Assembly: GCF_030704305.1 (NCBI RefSeq) | Contig: NZ_CP131935.1 | Span: forward strand, 806,001-870,000 | Length of the DNA: 64,000 bases | Source of the DNA: Massilia sp. R2A-15 | GTDB taxonomy: Bacteria > Pseudomonadota > Gammaproteobacteria > Burkholderiales > Burkholderiaceae_D | Direction of reading: 5' to 3' | In this document: positions 37,649 through 47,618 of the stretch, piece after piece | Position numbering within the stretch: position 1 is the stretch's first letter | Layout of the letters: every line of letters starts with the position of its first letter | Position numbers and translations under genes: made by a program | Notes under the pieces: model-generated | The model's input: the letters and a program-made list of their open reading frames with translations, nothing else | Database searches by the model: none | What the model was told of the DNA's origin: nothing

Positions 37649-38371
37649 GTGGCTAATATTTCAAAAAAACCAAACCGCAGCACAGGGAATTTTCTTAAAT
37701 CCATCGTTGCCGCCGGCGCATTGAGCGCCTGCGCCTTCGCGCAGGCCGGCGTCCTCGATTTCGAGGCGCCTGTCGACAGCCCGTTTTTCTTTTCCGGCGG
37801 CTACGTCGAGATGGGCGACTTCTGGGTCCAGACCTACGGCGGCGCGCTGTCGAGCGACCTGGTCGGCGCGCTGGTCGACGGCAGCGATCCCGGCACCTGT
37901 TTTTCGGTGGCGTGCCCGGTCAACAACAGCTCCCACTACTTCGCCGGCCTGGACGACGGCTACTTCTACTTCGGCATGACCAACGACGCCAGCTTCAAGG
38001 TCAAGAGCCTGCAGGCCAGCTTCATCGGCGCCGGCCAGGCCAGCTTCCCGGACATCAGCGGCATGCTGGTCCTGCAAGGCTTCGACATTACCGGTCACAC
38101 CGTGGGCAACGCCCTGCAGCTCGGCCTGGCGGGCCCGACCAACGGCCAGTTTAACTTTGCCACCTACAACCTTGGCACATTCAGCAACAACGACGTGTCG
38201 TTCGTGCGCGTGCTGGGCTATTCCTGCGACGCTTCGGCCAACTGCCTCCGCAACACCAATCTGGCGAACTTCGCGATCGATAACATCGTGACCGTTCCCG
38301 AGCCGACCAGCTGGGCCATGCTCGGCCTCGGCCTGGCCGGCCTGGCCTTGTCCCGCCGCCGCCGCGCCTGA
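37649..38371 (+). CDS. PEP-CTERM sorting-domain protein
   Basis: A 240-residue exported protein starting with GTG. Its signal segment (FLKSIVAAGALSACAFAQAG) precedes a beta-sandwich-like domain with three central cysteines (GTCFSVACPV and later SCDASANCLRN). It ends with the sorting tail TVPEPTSWAMLGLGLAGLAL and SRRRRA. The mature part is not recognised beyond the sorting signal. It lies 42 bases upstream of a large subtilase on the same strand, so the two are probably co-expressed. Confidence 0.92.
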   Translation: MANISKKPNRSTGNFLKSIVAAGALSACAFAQAGVLDFEAPVDSPFFFSGGYVEMGDFWVQTYGGALSSDLVGALVDGSDPGTCFSVACPVNNSSHYFAGLDDGYFYFGMTNDASFKVKSLQASFIGAGQASFPDISGMLVLQGFDITGHTVGNALQLGLAGPTNGQFNFATYNLGTFSNNDVSFVRVLGYSCDASANCLRNTNLANFAIDNIVTVPEPTSWAMLGLGLAGLALSRRRRA

Positions 38372-38413
38372 TTCGCCGCCGCTTCCATCCGATTACCTCA
38401 TTCGAGAAGACAC

Positions 38414-41400
38414 ATGAAGCTCAACCTACGCCCAATTTCATTCGCCGTGATGTTGATGCTGGCCGGCGTCGCCGTCAGCACCACCGCCCAGGAAGTCCGC
38501 CGTCCCTACATCGTTCAACTGCAGGACCAGCCGGCCGCCAGCTACGTCGGCGGTATCGACGGGCTGCCAGCCACCCAGCCGGCGCCCGGCGCCGTGTTCG
38601 ACTACCACGCAGCCGACGTTCAGAACTACGTGCGCTACCTGGGCGACCGCAAGAGCGAAGTGCTGGCCACCATCAGCGCCGCCCCGGTCATCGCCGACTA
38701 CGACGTCGTGCTGAACGGCTTTGCCGTAATGCTGACCGACGATGAAGTGCTGACGCTGAAGAACAACGCTGCCGTCGCCGACATCCAAGCCGATGTGCCG
38801 CGCCACGTCGACACTGTATCGACCCCGCGATTCCTCGGCCTGACCAACGCTGGCGGCCTGTGGTCGCAATTTGCCGGCGGCTCCCTGGTCAAGGGCGAGA
38901 ACATGGTCATCGGCATCATCGACGGCGGCATCTGGCCGGAAAATCCGGCCTTCGCCGACCGCACCGACGCCAACGGCAAGCCAACCTTCGACCAAGCCGG
39001 CACGCTGGCCTACACCAGCCCTCCGGCAACCTTCACCGGTTCGTGCATGGCCGGCGAAGGCTTCGATCCGCTCAAGCATTGCAACAACAAGCTGGTGGGC
39101 GCGAAGTACTTCAACGCGGGTTACCTGGCCGCCGCCTTGCCGACCAACTGGAGCGAATTCTTCTCGCCGCGCGATTCCAACGCCGGCAGCAACGGCGTCA
39201 GCCAGGGCCACGGCGGCCACGGCGACCACACCGCGTCGACCTCGGCCGGTAATGCTGGCGTCCCGGTCGTCATCGGCGGCGTGCCGATGGGCGAAGCGTC
39301 GGGCATCGCCCCGCGCGCACGCGTTGCCGCCTACAAGGTCTGCTGGACCTATGACGATCCGACCGCTGTCGACGGCACCCACGCCTCGAACAGCTGCTTC
39401 GGCTCGGACTCCGTCAAGGCGATCGATGAGGCAGTCAAGGACGGCGTGAACGTCATCAACTTCTCGATCAGCGGTTCGCAGACCTCGGTTGCCGACGCGG
39501 TCGAGCAGGCCTTCTACCGCGCCTCGCTGGCCAACGTGTTCGTCGCCGCTTCGGCCGGCAACAGCGGCCCGGCCAACGCCGTGGCCCACAACAGCCCATG
39601 GCTGACCACGGTCGCGGCATCGACCCACGACCGCAAGTTCCAGGCTGACGTCACCCTGGGCAGCGGCACCACCTATTTCGGCGCCTCCGACAACATCGTT
39701 CCGCTGCCGCAAACGGCGCTGATTCGCGCCGAAGACGCAGGCGTCGCCGGCGGCAACGCCAACCTGTGCTACAGCGACGCGGCCGCGGCCACCGCCGCCG
39801 GCCAGGCCATGCTCGATCCGGCCAAGGTCAACGGCAAGATCGTCATTTGCACGCGCGGCACCAACGCGCGCGTGGACAAGAGCCTGGCGGTGCAGAACGC
39901 CGGCGGCGTCGGCATGGTGCTGGCCGATAATGGCGCCGGCCTGGTGGCCGAGGTGCACTCGGTCCCGACCGTCCACGTCTCGGCCGCCGACGGCGCCGCG
40001 ATCAAGACCTACGCGGTAGCCCAGGCCGCCGCGGCGACCAGCGCCATGAGCGCCTTCTACATCGGCACCAAGCCGGCGCCGATCATGGCCGGTTTCTCCT
40101 CGCGCGGACCGAACCAGGCTGACAGCAACATCCTCAAGCCTGACCTGACCGCGCCTGGCGTGGACATCATCGCCAGCGTCACGCCGGCGCTGACGGTCGC
40201 CCAGCACGCCCAGGTCGCCGCCGGCGCGATGGTGCCGCCGCCTGCCTACGAGTCCTACCAGGGCACCTCGATGTCGAGCCCGCACGTGGCCGGCCTCGCG
40301 CTGCTGCTGCGCCAGTTGCATCCGGACTGGTCGCCGGCGGCGGTCAAGTCGGCGCTGATGACCACCGGCTACACCACCCTGAACGACGGCGTGGCCGGCG
40401 CCTCCAACGGTCTGCTGCCATGGTCGCAGGGCGCAGGTCACGTCGACCCGAACAAGGCCGCCAATCCAGGCCTGGTGTACGACGCCGGCAAGGCCGACTA
40501 TGTGTCCTACCAGTGCAAGGTGAACAGGCCCGCCGTGTCGCCAGCTTCCGATTGCACCACCTACGGCATCCTGGACGAGTCGTACAACCTGAACCTGCCG
40601 TCGATCACCGTCAGCAGCGTCCAGGGCAACGTCACCGTGCGCCGCAAGGTGACCAACGTCGGCGCCGCGAGCGCGACCTACACCGCCGCCGCATCGGTGC
40701 CGGGCTTCAGCACGGTGGTCTCCCCATCGAGCCTGACCCTCGCGCCAGGCGCCAGCGGCAGCTTCACCGTCAAGATGACGGCGACCAGTGCGCCTGCCGA
40801 TGTCTGGCAGTTCGGCAGCCTGATCTGGACCAGCGGCACCACCACGGTGCGCAGCCCGATCCAGGCCAAGGTGGGCAAGCCGATCACCGCGCCGGCTGAA
40901 ATGACCAGCGACAAGGTCTCGGGCAGCAAGCTGTTCGCCGTCAAGACCGGTTTCTCCGGCCGCATGGGCTTCATCAAGGGCGGGCTGAAGGACGTGACGA
41001 TGGGCAGCGAAGTGTCGCTGGTCCCTGCTGCGATGGACTCGGCAGGCCTCAAGGCCGCGTGCATCGCCGGCGTCGATACGGCGTCGGTCAAGGTCTACAG
41101 CGTGAACGTTCCGGCCGGCGCGATTGTCGCCCGTTTCGCCCTGCGTCAGGTCGACGTGAGCTCGCCGATCGACGACAACGACATGGGCGTCCTGGCGCCG
41201 AACGGCACCACCTGGGGCTACTCGGGCAACAACGGCAGCAATGAGTCGGTGCAGGTGAGCGCCCCGGCTGCAGGCACCTACAAGGTCTGCGTGGTTGCGT
41301 ACGGCGGCTCGCCGGTCATGACCCACAAGCTGTCCTCGTGGGTGGTCACGCCTGCCGACAACGGCGGCAAGTTCGTCGTCGCAGTGCCGGGTAAAGTGGT

Positions 41401-41596
41401 CGCTGGCAACAACACCACCGTCGGCATGAGCTGGTCGGGCCTGACGGCCAACCAGCGCCTTGTCGGTGGCGCGCACTTCCTCGACCTGAACAACGCGGTG
41501 CAGGCCACGACCGTGCTGCGCGTCGATACCGGCGCCGCGGGCGTCCCGCTGTCGGAATCGGATCGCGCGATTTCGGCTTCGAAGTCGCAGGACTAA
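38414..41596 (+). CDS. Secreted subtilisin-like serine protease (S8) with PA domain
   Basis: A 1060-residue exported protease. A signal peptide (VMLMLAGVAVSTTAQ) and an inhibitor-like propeptide (about 30-130, RRPYIVQLQDQP) precede the catalytic domain. Its triad is Asp170 (GIIDGGIWPE), His269 (GHGGHGDHTAST) and Ser619 (GTSMSSPHVAG), with oxyanion Asn in SAGNSGP. A protease-associated domain is inserted around 420-545 (GKIVICTRGTNARVDKSLAV), the layout of cucumisin-type subtilases. A fibronectin-like domain (about 735-830) and a C-terminal beta domain follow. It has no PEP-CTERM tail or C-terminal membrane anchor, so release to the medium is likely. The atypical type II-like operon begins 307 bases downstream and could export it. 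Confidence 0.92.
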   Translation: MKLNLRPISFAVMLMLAGVAVSTTAQEVRRPYIVQLQDQPAASYVGGIDGLPATQPAPGAVFDYHAADVQNYVRYLGDRKSEVLATISAAPVIADYDVVLNGFAVMLTDDEVLTLKNNAAVADIQADVPRHVDTVSTPRFLGLTNAGGLWSQFAGGSLVKGENMVIGIIDGGIWPENPAFADRTDANGKPTFDQAGTLAYTSPPATFTGSCMAGEGFDPLKHCNNKLVGAKYFNAGYLAAALPTNWSEFFSPRDSNAGSNGVSQGHGGHGDHTASTSAGNAGVPVVIGGVPMGEASGIAPRARVAAYKVCWTYDDPTAVDGTHASNSCFGSDSVKAIDEAVKDGVNVINFSISGSQTSVADAVEQAFYRASLANVFVAASAGNSGPANAVAHNSPWLTTVAASTHDRKFQADVTLGSGTTYFGASDNIVPLPQTALIRAEDAGVAGGNANLCYSDAAAATAAGQAMLDPAKVNGKIVICTRGTNARVDKSLAVQNAGGVGMVLADNGAGLVAEVHSVPTVHVSAADGAAIKTYAVAQAAAATSAMSAFYIGTKPAPIMAGFSSRGPNQADSNILKPDLTAPGVDIIASVTPALTVAQHAQVAAGAMVPPPAYESYQGTSMSSPHVAGLALLLRQLHPDWSPAAVKSALMTTGYTTLNDGVAGASNGLLPWSQGAGHVDPNKAANPGLVYDAGKADYVSYQCKVNRPAVSPASDCTTYGILDESYNLNLPSITVSSVQGNVTVRRKVTNVGAASATYTAAASVPGFSTVVSPSSLTLAPGASGSFTVKMTATSAPADVWQFGSLIWTSGTTTVRSPIQAKVGKPITAPAEMTSDKVSGSKLFAVKTGFSGRMGFIKGGLKDVTMGSEVSLVPAAMDSAGLKAACIAGVDTASVKVYSVNVPAGAIVARFALRQVDVSSPIDDNDMGVLAPNGTTWGYSGNNGSNESVQVSAPAAGTYKVCVVAYGGSPVMTHKLSSWVVTPADNGGKFVVAVPGKVVAGNNTTVGMSWSGLTANQRLVGGAHFLDLNNAVQATTVLRVDTGAAGVPLSESDRAISASKSQD

Positions 41597-41668
41597 GCTG
41601 GTGCAGTAGCAGGCAAGCCGCCGGCCGCATCGCAGCGTTTCGACGTTGTGCTGCGGCAGGCGGCGCCC

Positions 41669-41708
41669 GCGGCCGCTGCCGGGAATACCCGGTGCGGCCG
41701 CTTTTTTT
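41669..41708 (+). terminator. Rho-independent terminator after the subtilase gene
   Basis: GCGGCCGC-based hairpin with an inner CCGGG/CCCGG stem and one mismatch or bulge, followed by seven T residues. Confidence 0.85.
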
Positions 41709-41812
41709 CGTTTGACGCGTCCGCCATTTCGCTGTGGCGCGCACGGGTGGAAATGTCGTTCCTCCATTGAAAGAAATATTGTCGGAACGCGAGGCGGCGT
41801 GGTAGCCTTGTC

Positions 41813-41828
41813 GGGCTGAAGAATTGCT
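41813..41828 (+). promoter_or_regulatory. Possible sigma-54-type promoter of the type II-like operon
   Basis: GGGCTGAAGAATTGCT has GG-N10-GC spacing and an intact TTGC -12 box but a poor -24 box (about 7 of 11 matches). It lies 75 bases before the first pseudopilin gene. The rest of 41709-41903 holds no recognisable element. Confidence 0.25.
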
Positions 41829-41903
41829 GTGTTCGGCTGTCATGTGCGCGCTGCGCCGGGACGGCCGCTGAATCAAAACAAAGGTCATCGAGGAGTTGGT
41901 CGG

Positions 41904-42344
41904 ATGCATGCAGTAACGTCACAACGGCGCGCCCGGCGCTCATTTGCCGCCGGCTTCACATTGCTCGAACTGCTGGTCGTGATCGTCATCATCGGCTTGC
42001 TCGCCGCCTATGTCGGCCCCAAATACTTCTCGCAGCTTGGCAAGTCCGAAGTGACCATCGCCAGGGCCCAGATCAACGCCTTCGAGAAATCCCTCGACAC
42101 CTACCGGCTCGACGTCGGCCGCTATCCGAGCACCGAGGAAGGCCTGGCCGCGCTGCTGGCCGCGCCGGCCTCCGGCGCCGGCAAATGGAACGGCCCTTAC
42201 CTGAAGAAAGCCCTGCCGCTCGATCCGTGGGGCCATCCATTCCAATACCGCGCGCCGGGTCCGAAGGGCGAGTTCGAAATCCTCTCGCTGGGCCGCGACG
42301 GCCAGCCGGGCGGGGCCGGCGAAGACGCCGACATCACCAACTGA
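41904..42344 (+). CDS. gspG: Major pseudopilin, GspG-like
   Basis: A 146-residue type II pseudopilin. A basic leader (SQRRARRSFAAG) is followed by the prepilin peptidase site and helix FTLLELLVVIVIIGLLAAYV with Glu5. The conserved GspG features KSLDTYRLDVGRYPSTEEGL, PYLKKALPLDPWGHPFQYR and the acidic C-terminal calcium loop (GRDGQPGGAGEDADI) are present. It would form the periplasmic pseudopilus. The ATG at 41904 gives a normal leader. It opens an operon of eleven genes in which gaps are mostly overlaps of a few bases. No prepilin peptidase gene is present, so that must come from elsewhere in the genome. Confidence 0.9.
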   Translation: MHAVTSQRRARRSFAAGFTLLELLVVIVIIGLLAAYVGPKYFSQLGKSEVTIARAQINAFEKSLDTYRLDVGRYPSTEEGLAALLAAPASGAGKWNGPYLKKALPLDPWGHPFQYRAPGPKGEFEILSLGRDGQPGGAGEDADITN

Positions 42345-42359
42345 CCGGACCGGCGAGCA

Positions 42360-43531
42360 ATGCAGTTCCAGGTGCGTGCCCTGACGGCCGATTCCACGGT
42401 CGCCCAGCTCAGTGTCGATGCGCTCGACGAGGCCGACGCCCGCCGCCAGGTGGAGGCGCGCGGCCTGTTTGTCGCGTCGGTCCAGCGCCGCGCCGGCGGT
42501 CGCGCGAAGGGCGCGATCTCGCTGGTGCTGTTCAGCCAGGAGTTGCTGGCGCTGCTGTCGGCCGGCCTTGGCGTGGTCGAGGCGCTCGAGGCGCTGCTTG
42601 AGAAGGAAGCCAGCCCGGCGCTGGCCAACGTGCTCGAACGCCTGCTCGCCGGCCTGCGCGAGGGAAAACGATTCTCGAGCGTGCTGGCCGAGCAGGGCGA
42701 CCGTTTTCCGCCGCTGTACATCGGCATCGTCAAGGCGGCCGAGGGCACCAGCGACCTGCCGCGCTCCCTGTCGCGCTACATCGATTACCAGCAGCGCATC
42801 GACGCGGTGCGCGCCAAGATCGTCAGCGCGGCGATCTATCCGACCATCCTGCTGCTGGTCGGCGGCGGCGTCAGCGCCTTCCTGATCACCTACGTCGTGC
42901 CGCGCTTCGCCGAGGTCTACCAGGGCGCCGGCCGCAACCTGCCGTTCATGTCGCGCCTGCTGCTGTCCTGGGGCCAGTTCGCCGCCAGCCACACCGCCGT
43001 GCTGCTGGCCGGCGTGGCCGCCGCCGCGGCGCTGGCGGCGCTTGGCGTGCGCCACATGATGGCGCGCGGCGGCGTCGGCGGCCTGCTGGCGCGCCTGCCA
43101 GGCATCGGCGAGCGCGTGCGCATCTACGAGCTCTCGCGCCTGTACCTGACGCTGGGCATGCTCACTGAAGGCGGGATCCCGATCGTGCATGCGATCGACA
43201 CCGTGCAGTCGATGGTGTCGCCGTCGATGCGCACGGCGCTGCAGAACGCGCGCCTGGAAATCGAATCGGGCCAGCCCCTGTCGAAGGCGTTTGCCGACCA
43301 CGCGCTGACCACGCCGATTTCGCTGCGCATGCTGCGCGTTGGCGAGCGCACCGGCGACATGGGCCCGATGCTGACCCAGTCGGCGGCGTTCTACGACGGC
43401 GAGATCAGCCGCTGGATCGACCGCTTCACGCGCACCTTCGAGCCGCTGCTGATGGCCGCGATCGGCCTGGTGGTCGGCGCCATCGTCGTGCTGCTGTACA
43501 TGCCGATTTTCGACCTTGCCGGAGACATGTC

Positions 43532-43535
<4 letters not shown>
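42360..43535 (+). CDS. gspF: Type II secretion inner-membrane platform protein, GspF-like
   Basis: A 391-residue polytopic protein with two repeated T2SSF domains. The first is around 60-190 (FSQELLALLSAGLGVVEALE), followed by a helix near LLLVGGGVSAFLITYVVPRF. The second (LSRLYLTLGMLTEGGIPIVH and LSKAFADHALTTPISLRMLR) is followed by the C-terminal helix LLMAAIGLVVGAIVVLLYMP. Length and layout are normal for GspF/PilC. It holds the ATPase on the membrane. Its stop overlaps the TTG of the next gene. Confidence 0.9.
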
Positions 43536-45221
<1,686 letters not shown>

Positions 45222-45229
<8 letters not shown>

Positions 45230-45998
45230 GCGCTTCGGACAGGCCTTGCGGCTGGGCGTGTCGCACGACGCGCTGGCGCTGGTGCAGACCAGCCGCTGGG
45301 GCGGGGAGGCCGTGCTGCTGGCCGAACGGCCGTACGCGGCGGCGCTGCCCGACGCCCTGGCCGCGCTGCTGGACGGCGCCGGCCGCGCCGGCTGGCCCTT
45401 GACCATCGTGCTGGCCGACGACCTGGTGCGCCTTTGGCAAGTCACGCCGCCGGCCGACAGCACGCGGCTGGCCGACCTCGAAGCGGCGGCCGCGCTGCGA
45501 TTCCAGCAGCTGTACGGCGAACCCGCCGCGCCGTGGCAATTCAGCGCCGGCTGGGACGCGGCGCGCCCCTTCCTCGCGGCGGCGATGCCGCGCGCGCTGC
45601 TCGGCGCGCTGGAGCAGGGCGCCTCGGCGCACAAATTGAAAGCGGTCGAAATCGTGCCCCAGTTCCTTGGCTTGTTCAATCGCTGGCGCGGCGCGCTGCG
45701 CCCCGGCGCCTGGTTCGGCGTGCTGCATGACGGCGTGCTGACCCTGGGCGCCTGCGACCGCGGCGCGATTGCCGCGGTGCGCGCGGCCAGGGTGCCGGAA
45801 GGCGCCGGCGCGGCCTGGCTGGCCGAGCACCTCGACCGCGAGGCGCTGCGCCTGAACCTGCCCGCGCCGGCGAAGCTGCAATTGTGCGGCGACCTGCCGC
45901 CGGCCTGGATCGGCGCGCGCGCCAGCATGCTCGGCGCCGAGGCGCCGCGCGGCTGGTCGGCCGCGGCGCAACTGGCCGTCAGCGGGAGCGCCGCATGA
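45222..45998 (+). CDS. PilM/GspL-like cytoplasmic component of the type II-like system
   Basis: A 258-residue, Ala/Leu-rich protein with no signal or clear membrane helix. Its start overlaps the gspE stop by 8 bases. Position, size and the alternating-strand ATPase-like pattern (LGVSHDALALVQTSR, WPLTIVLADDLVRLWQV) suggest the cytoplasmic half of GspL or PilM, but the actin-fold nucleotide motifs are not clear. It would connect the ATPase to the membrane proteins encoded next. The assignment rests mainly on operon order. Confidence 0.6.
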
Positions 45999-46540
45999 AG
46001 CGCGTGCGCATCGACTTCGCGCCGCCGAGCCTGGCGCGCACGATCCACCGCACCGGCCCGGGCGCCTGGGCTCTCGCCGCGCTCGCGCTGGCCCTGTGCG
46101 CGGCGGCCGGCGCGGCTGGCTGGCAGATGCACCTGCGCCAGGGCGCGCTCGACGCCCAGCTGGCGGCGGTGCGCAGCCACGCCGCGCCGATCGTCGTGGC
46201 CGCGCCTGTGCAGCCGCGCGCGCCGATTCCCGAGGCGCAGGCCGCGGCGGTGAACGCCGCCGTGCTGCAATTGAATACGCCGTGGCAGGCGCTGCGCGAC
46301 GCGATCGGCGCCGCGACTCCGCCTTCCATCGCCTTGCTGACGCTCGAACCGGATCCGCGCCGGCGCAGCATGCGCATCACCGCCGAGGCCAAAACCAGCG
46401 ACGACATGATCGCCTACGTCGAACAGCTCAAGCGGCAGGAGCTGTTCGGCGCCGTCGCGCTGGTGCGCCATGAAATCAGCGAACTCGATCCGAACAAGCC
46501 GATCCGTTTCCAGCTCGACGCGCAGTGGAGCGCGCCATGA
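45995..46540 (+). CDS. PilN/GspL-C-like bitopic membrane protein
   Basis: A 181-residue protein with one N-terminal membrane helix (GAWALAALALALCAAAGAAGW, residues about 22-43). Its periplasmic part has a short helical stretch and a ferredoxin-like C-terminal domain (ALLTLEPDPRRRSMRITAEA and MIAYVEQLKRQELFGAVAL), the pattern of PilN and of the periplasmic half of GspL. It overlaps both neighbours by 4 bases. Confidence 0.7.
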   Translation: MKRVRIDFAPPSLARTIHRTGPGAWALAALALALCAAAGAAGWQMHLRQGALDAQLAAVRSHAAPIVVAAPVQPRAPIPEAQAAAVNAAVLQLNTPWQALRDAIGAATPPSIALLTLEPDPRRRSMRITAEAKTSDDMIAYVEQLKRQELFGAVALVRHEISELDPNKPIRFQLDAQWSAP

Positions 46541-47103
46541 AGGCCGCCTCGCTGATGCTGCGCCTTCGCTTGTGGCTCGCCGCGCGCGGCCCGGTGGCCT
46601 GCGCCGGCGCGGCGCTGTGCCTGGCCGGCGCGCTGGCGCTGGCGTGGCTGCTGCCCGAGCGCGCCCTGCAAAGCCAGCGCCGCGCCGTCGCCCTGAGCCT
46701 GGCCGCGCTGCCGCCGCCCAAGCCGCTGGCGGTCGCCGTGCCCGAAAGCCCGAACGAAAACCTGGCGCTGTTCTACGGCACCCTGGGCGAGCGCCGCTAC
46801 GCCGAGCAGCAGGTCAAGACCCTGTTCGGCCTCGCGTCCAAGGCCGGGCTCACGCTCAGCCAGGGCGAGTACAAGGCCGCCTACGACAAGAACGGCCGCT
46901 TCCATACCTATCAGATCAATTTGCCCGTGAAGGGCAGCTACGGCGCCATCTGGCAGTTCGGCGCGCTGGCGCTGGAGGCCATCCCGTTCGCTTCGCTCGA
47001 CGAGATCAGCTTCCGCCGCGAGTCCGTCGGCGAGCCGGCGGTCGAAGCGCGCGTGCGCCTTACCCTGTACCTGGCCGACCAGCCATTGGGAGCATCGAAA
47101 TGA
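46537..47103 (+). CDS. PilO/GspM-like bitopic membrane protein
   Basis: A 188-residue protein with an N-terminal helix (GPVACAGAALCLAGALALAW) and a periplasmic domain in which FYGTLGERRYAEQQVKTLFG and YQINLPVKGSYGAIWQFGAL resemble PilO/GspM. It would pair with the PilN-like protein in the inner-membrane alignment complex. The ATG at 46537 overlaps the previous stop; a GTG twelve bases upstream is less likely. Confidence 0.7.
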   Translation: MKAASLMLRLRLWLAARGPVACAGAALCLAGALALAWLLPERALQSQRRAVALSLAALPPPKPLAVAVPESPNENLALFYGTLGERRYAEQQVKTLFGLASKAGLTLSQGEYKAAYDKNGRFHTYQINLPVKGSYGAIWQFGALALEAIPFASLDEISFRRESVGEPAVEARVRLTLYLADQPLGASK

Positions 47104-47618
47104 AACCGCGCCATATTGCGCTTAGCGCCGCCTTGATCGTGGCGGCCGGATTCGCGCTGTTCGGCGACAAGACGCCGGGCAGCGTGGTGGTGGAGCCGGC
47201 CCAGCGCCGCGCTGCGGCTGCCCCTGCGCGGGTTGCCGCGGTCGCGCCGAAACAGGAAGCGGCGCCGGTCGTGATGATCATGCGGCTGGAACCGCGCGCC
47301 AGCGCGATGATGCCGCCGAACGACGCGGACATGGTATTCGGCCGAAAGGACTGGACGCCGCTGGCGCCTCCGCCGCCACCGGCGCCGCCGCCGCCGGCGC
47401 CCACCGCGCCGCCGCTGCCGTATAGCTTCGTCGGCAAGGCGCAGGAGAAGGGTGCGTGGGAAGTGTTCCTCGCGCGCGGCAACGAAACCCTGATCGTGCG
47501 TAACCAGATGGTGCTCGACGGCGTGTACCGCATCGACGCCATTGCGCCGCCGACCCTGAAAATCACCTACCTGCCTTTGAATCAGGTTCAACAGCTTAAT
47601 ATTGGAGTAGCCGAGTGA
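47100..47618 (+). CDS. PilP/GspC-like periplasmic linker protein
   Basis: A 172-residue protein: an N-terminal helix (HIALSAALIVAAGFALFG), a linker, a proline-rich run (PLAPPPPPAPPPPAPTAPP), then a small beta domain. In that domain YSFVGKAQEKGAWEVFLARG and VLDGVYRIDAIAPPTLKITY look like the homology region of GspC/PilP that contacts the secretin. Databases carry a similar family under the odd name secretion system X translation initiation factor, from memory. There is no sign of a role in translation. Confidence 0.7.
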   Translation: MKPRHIALSAALIVAAGFALFGDKTPGSVVVEPAQRRAAAAPARVAAVAPKQEAAPVVMIMRLEPRASAMMPPNDADMVFGRKDWTPLAPPPPPAPPPPAPTAPPLPYSFVGKAQEKGAWEVFLARGNETLIVRNQMVLDGVYRIDAIAPPTLKITYLPLNQVQQLNIGVAE

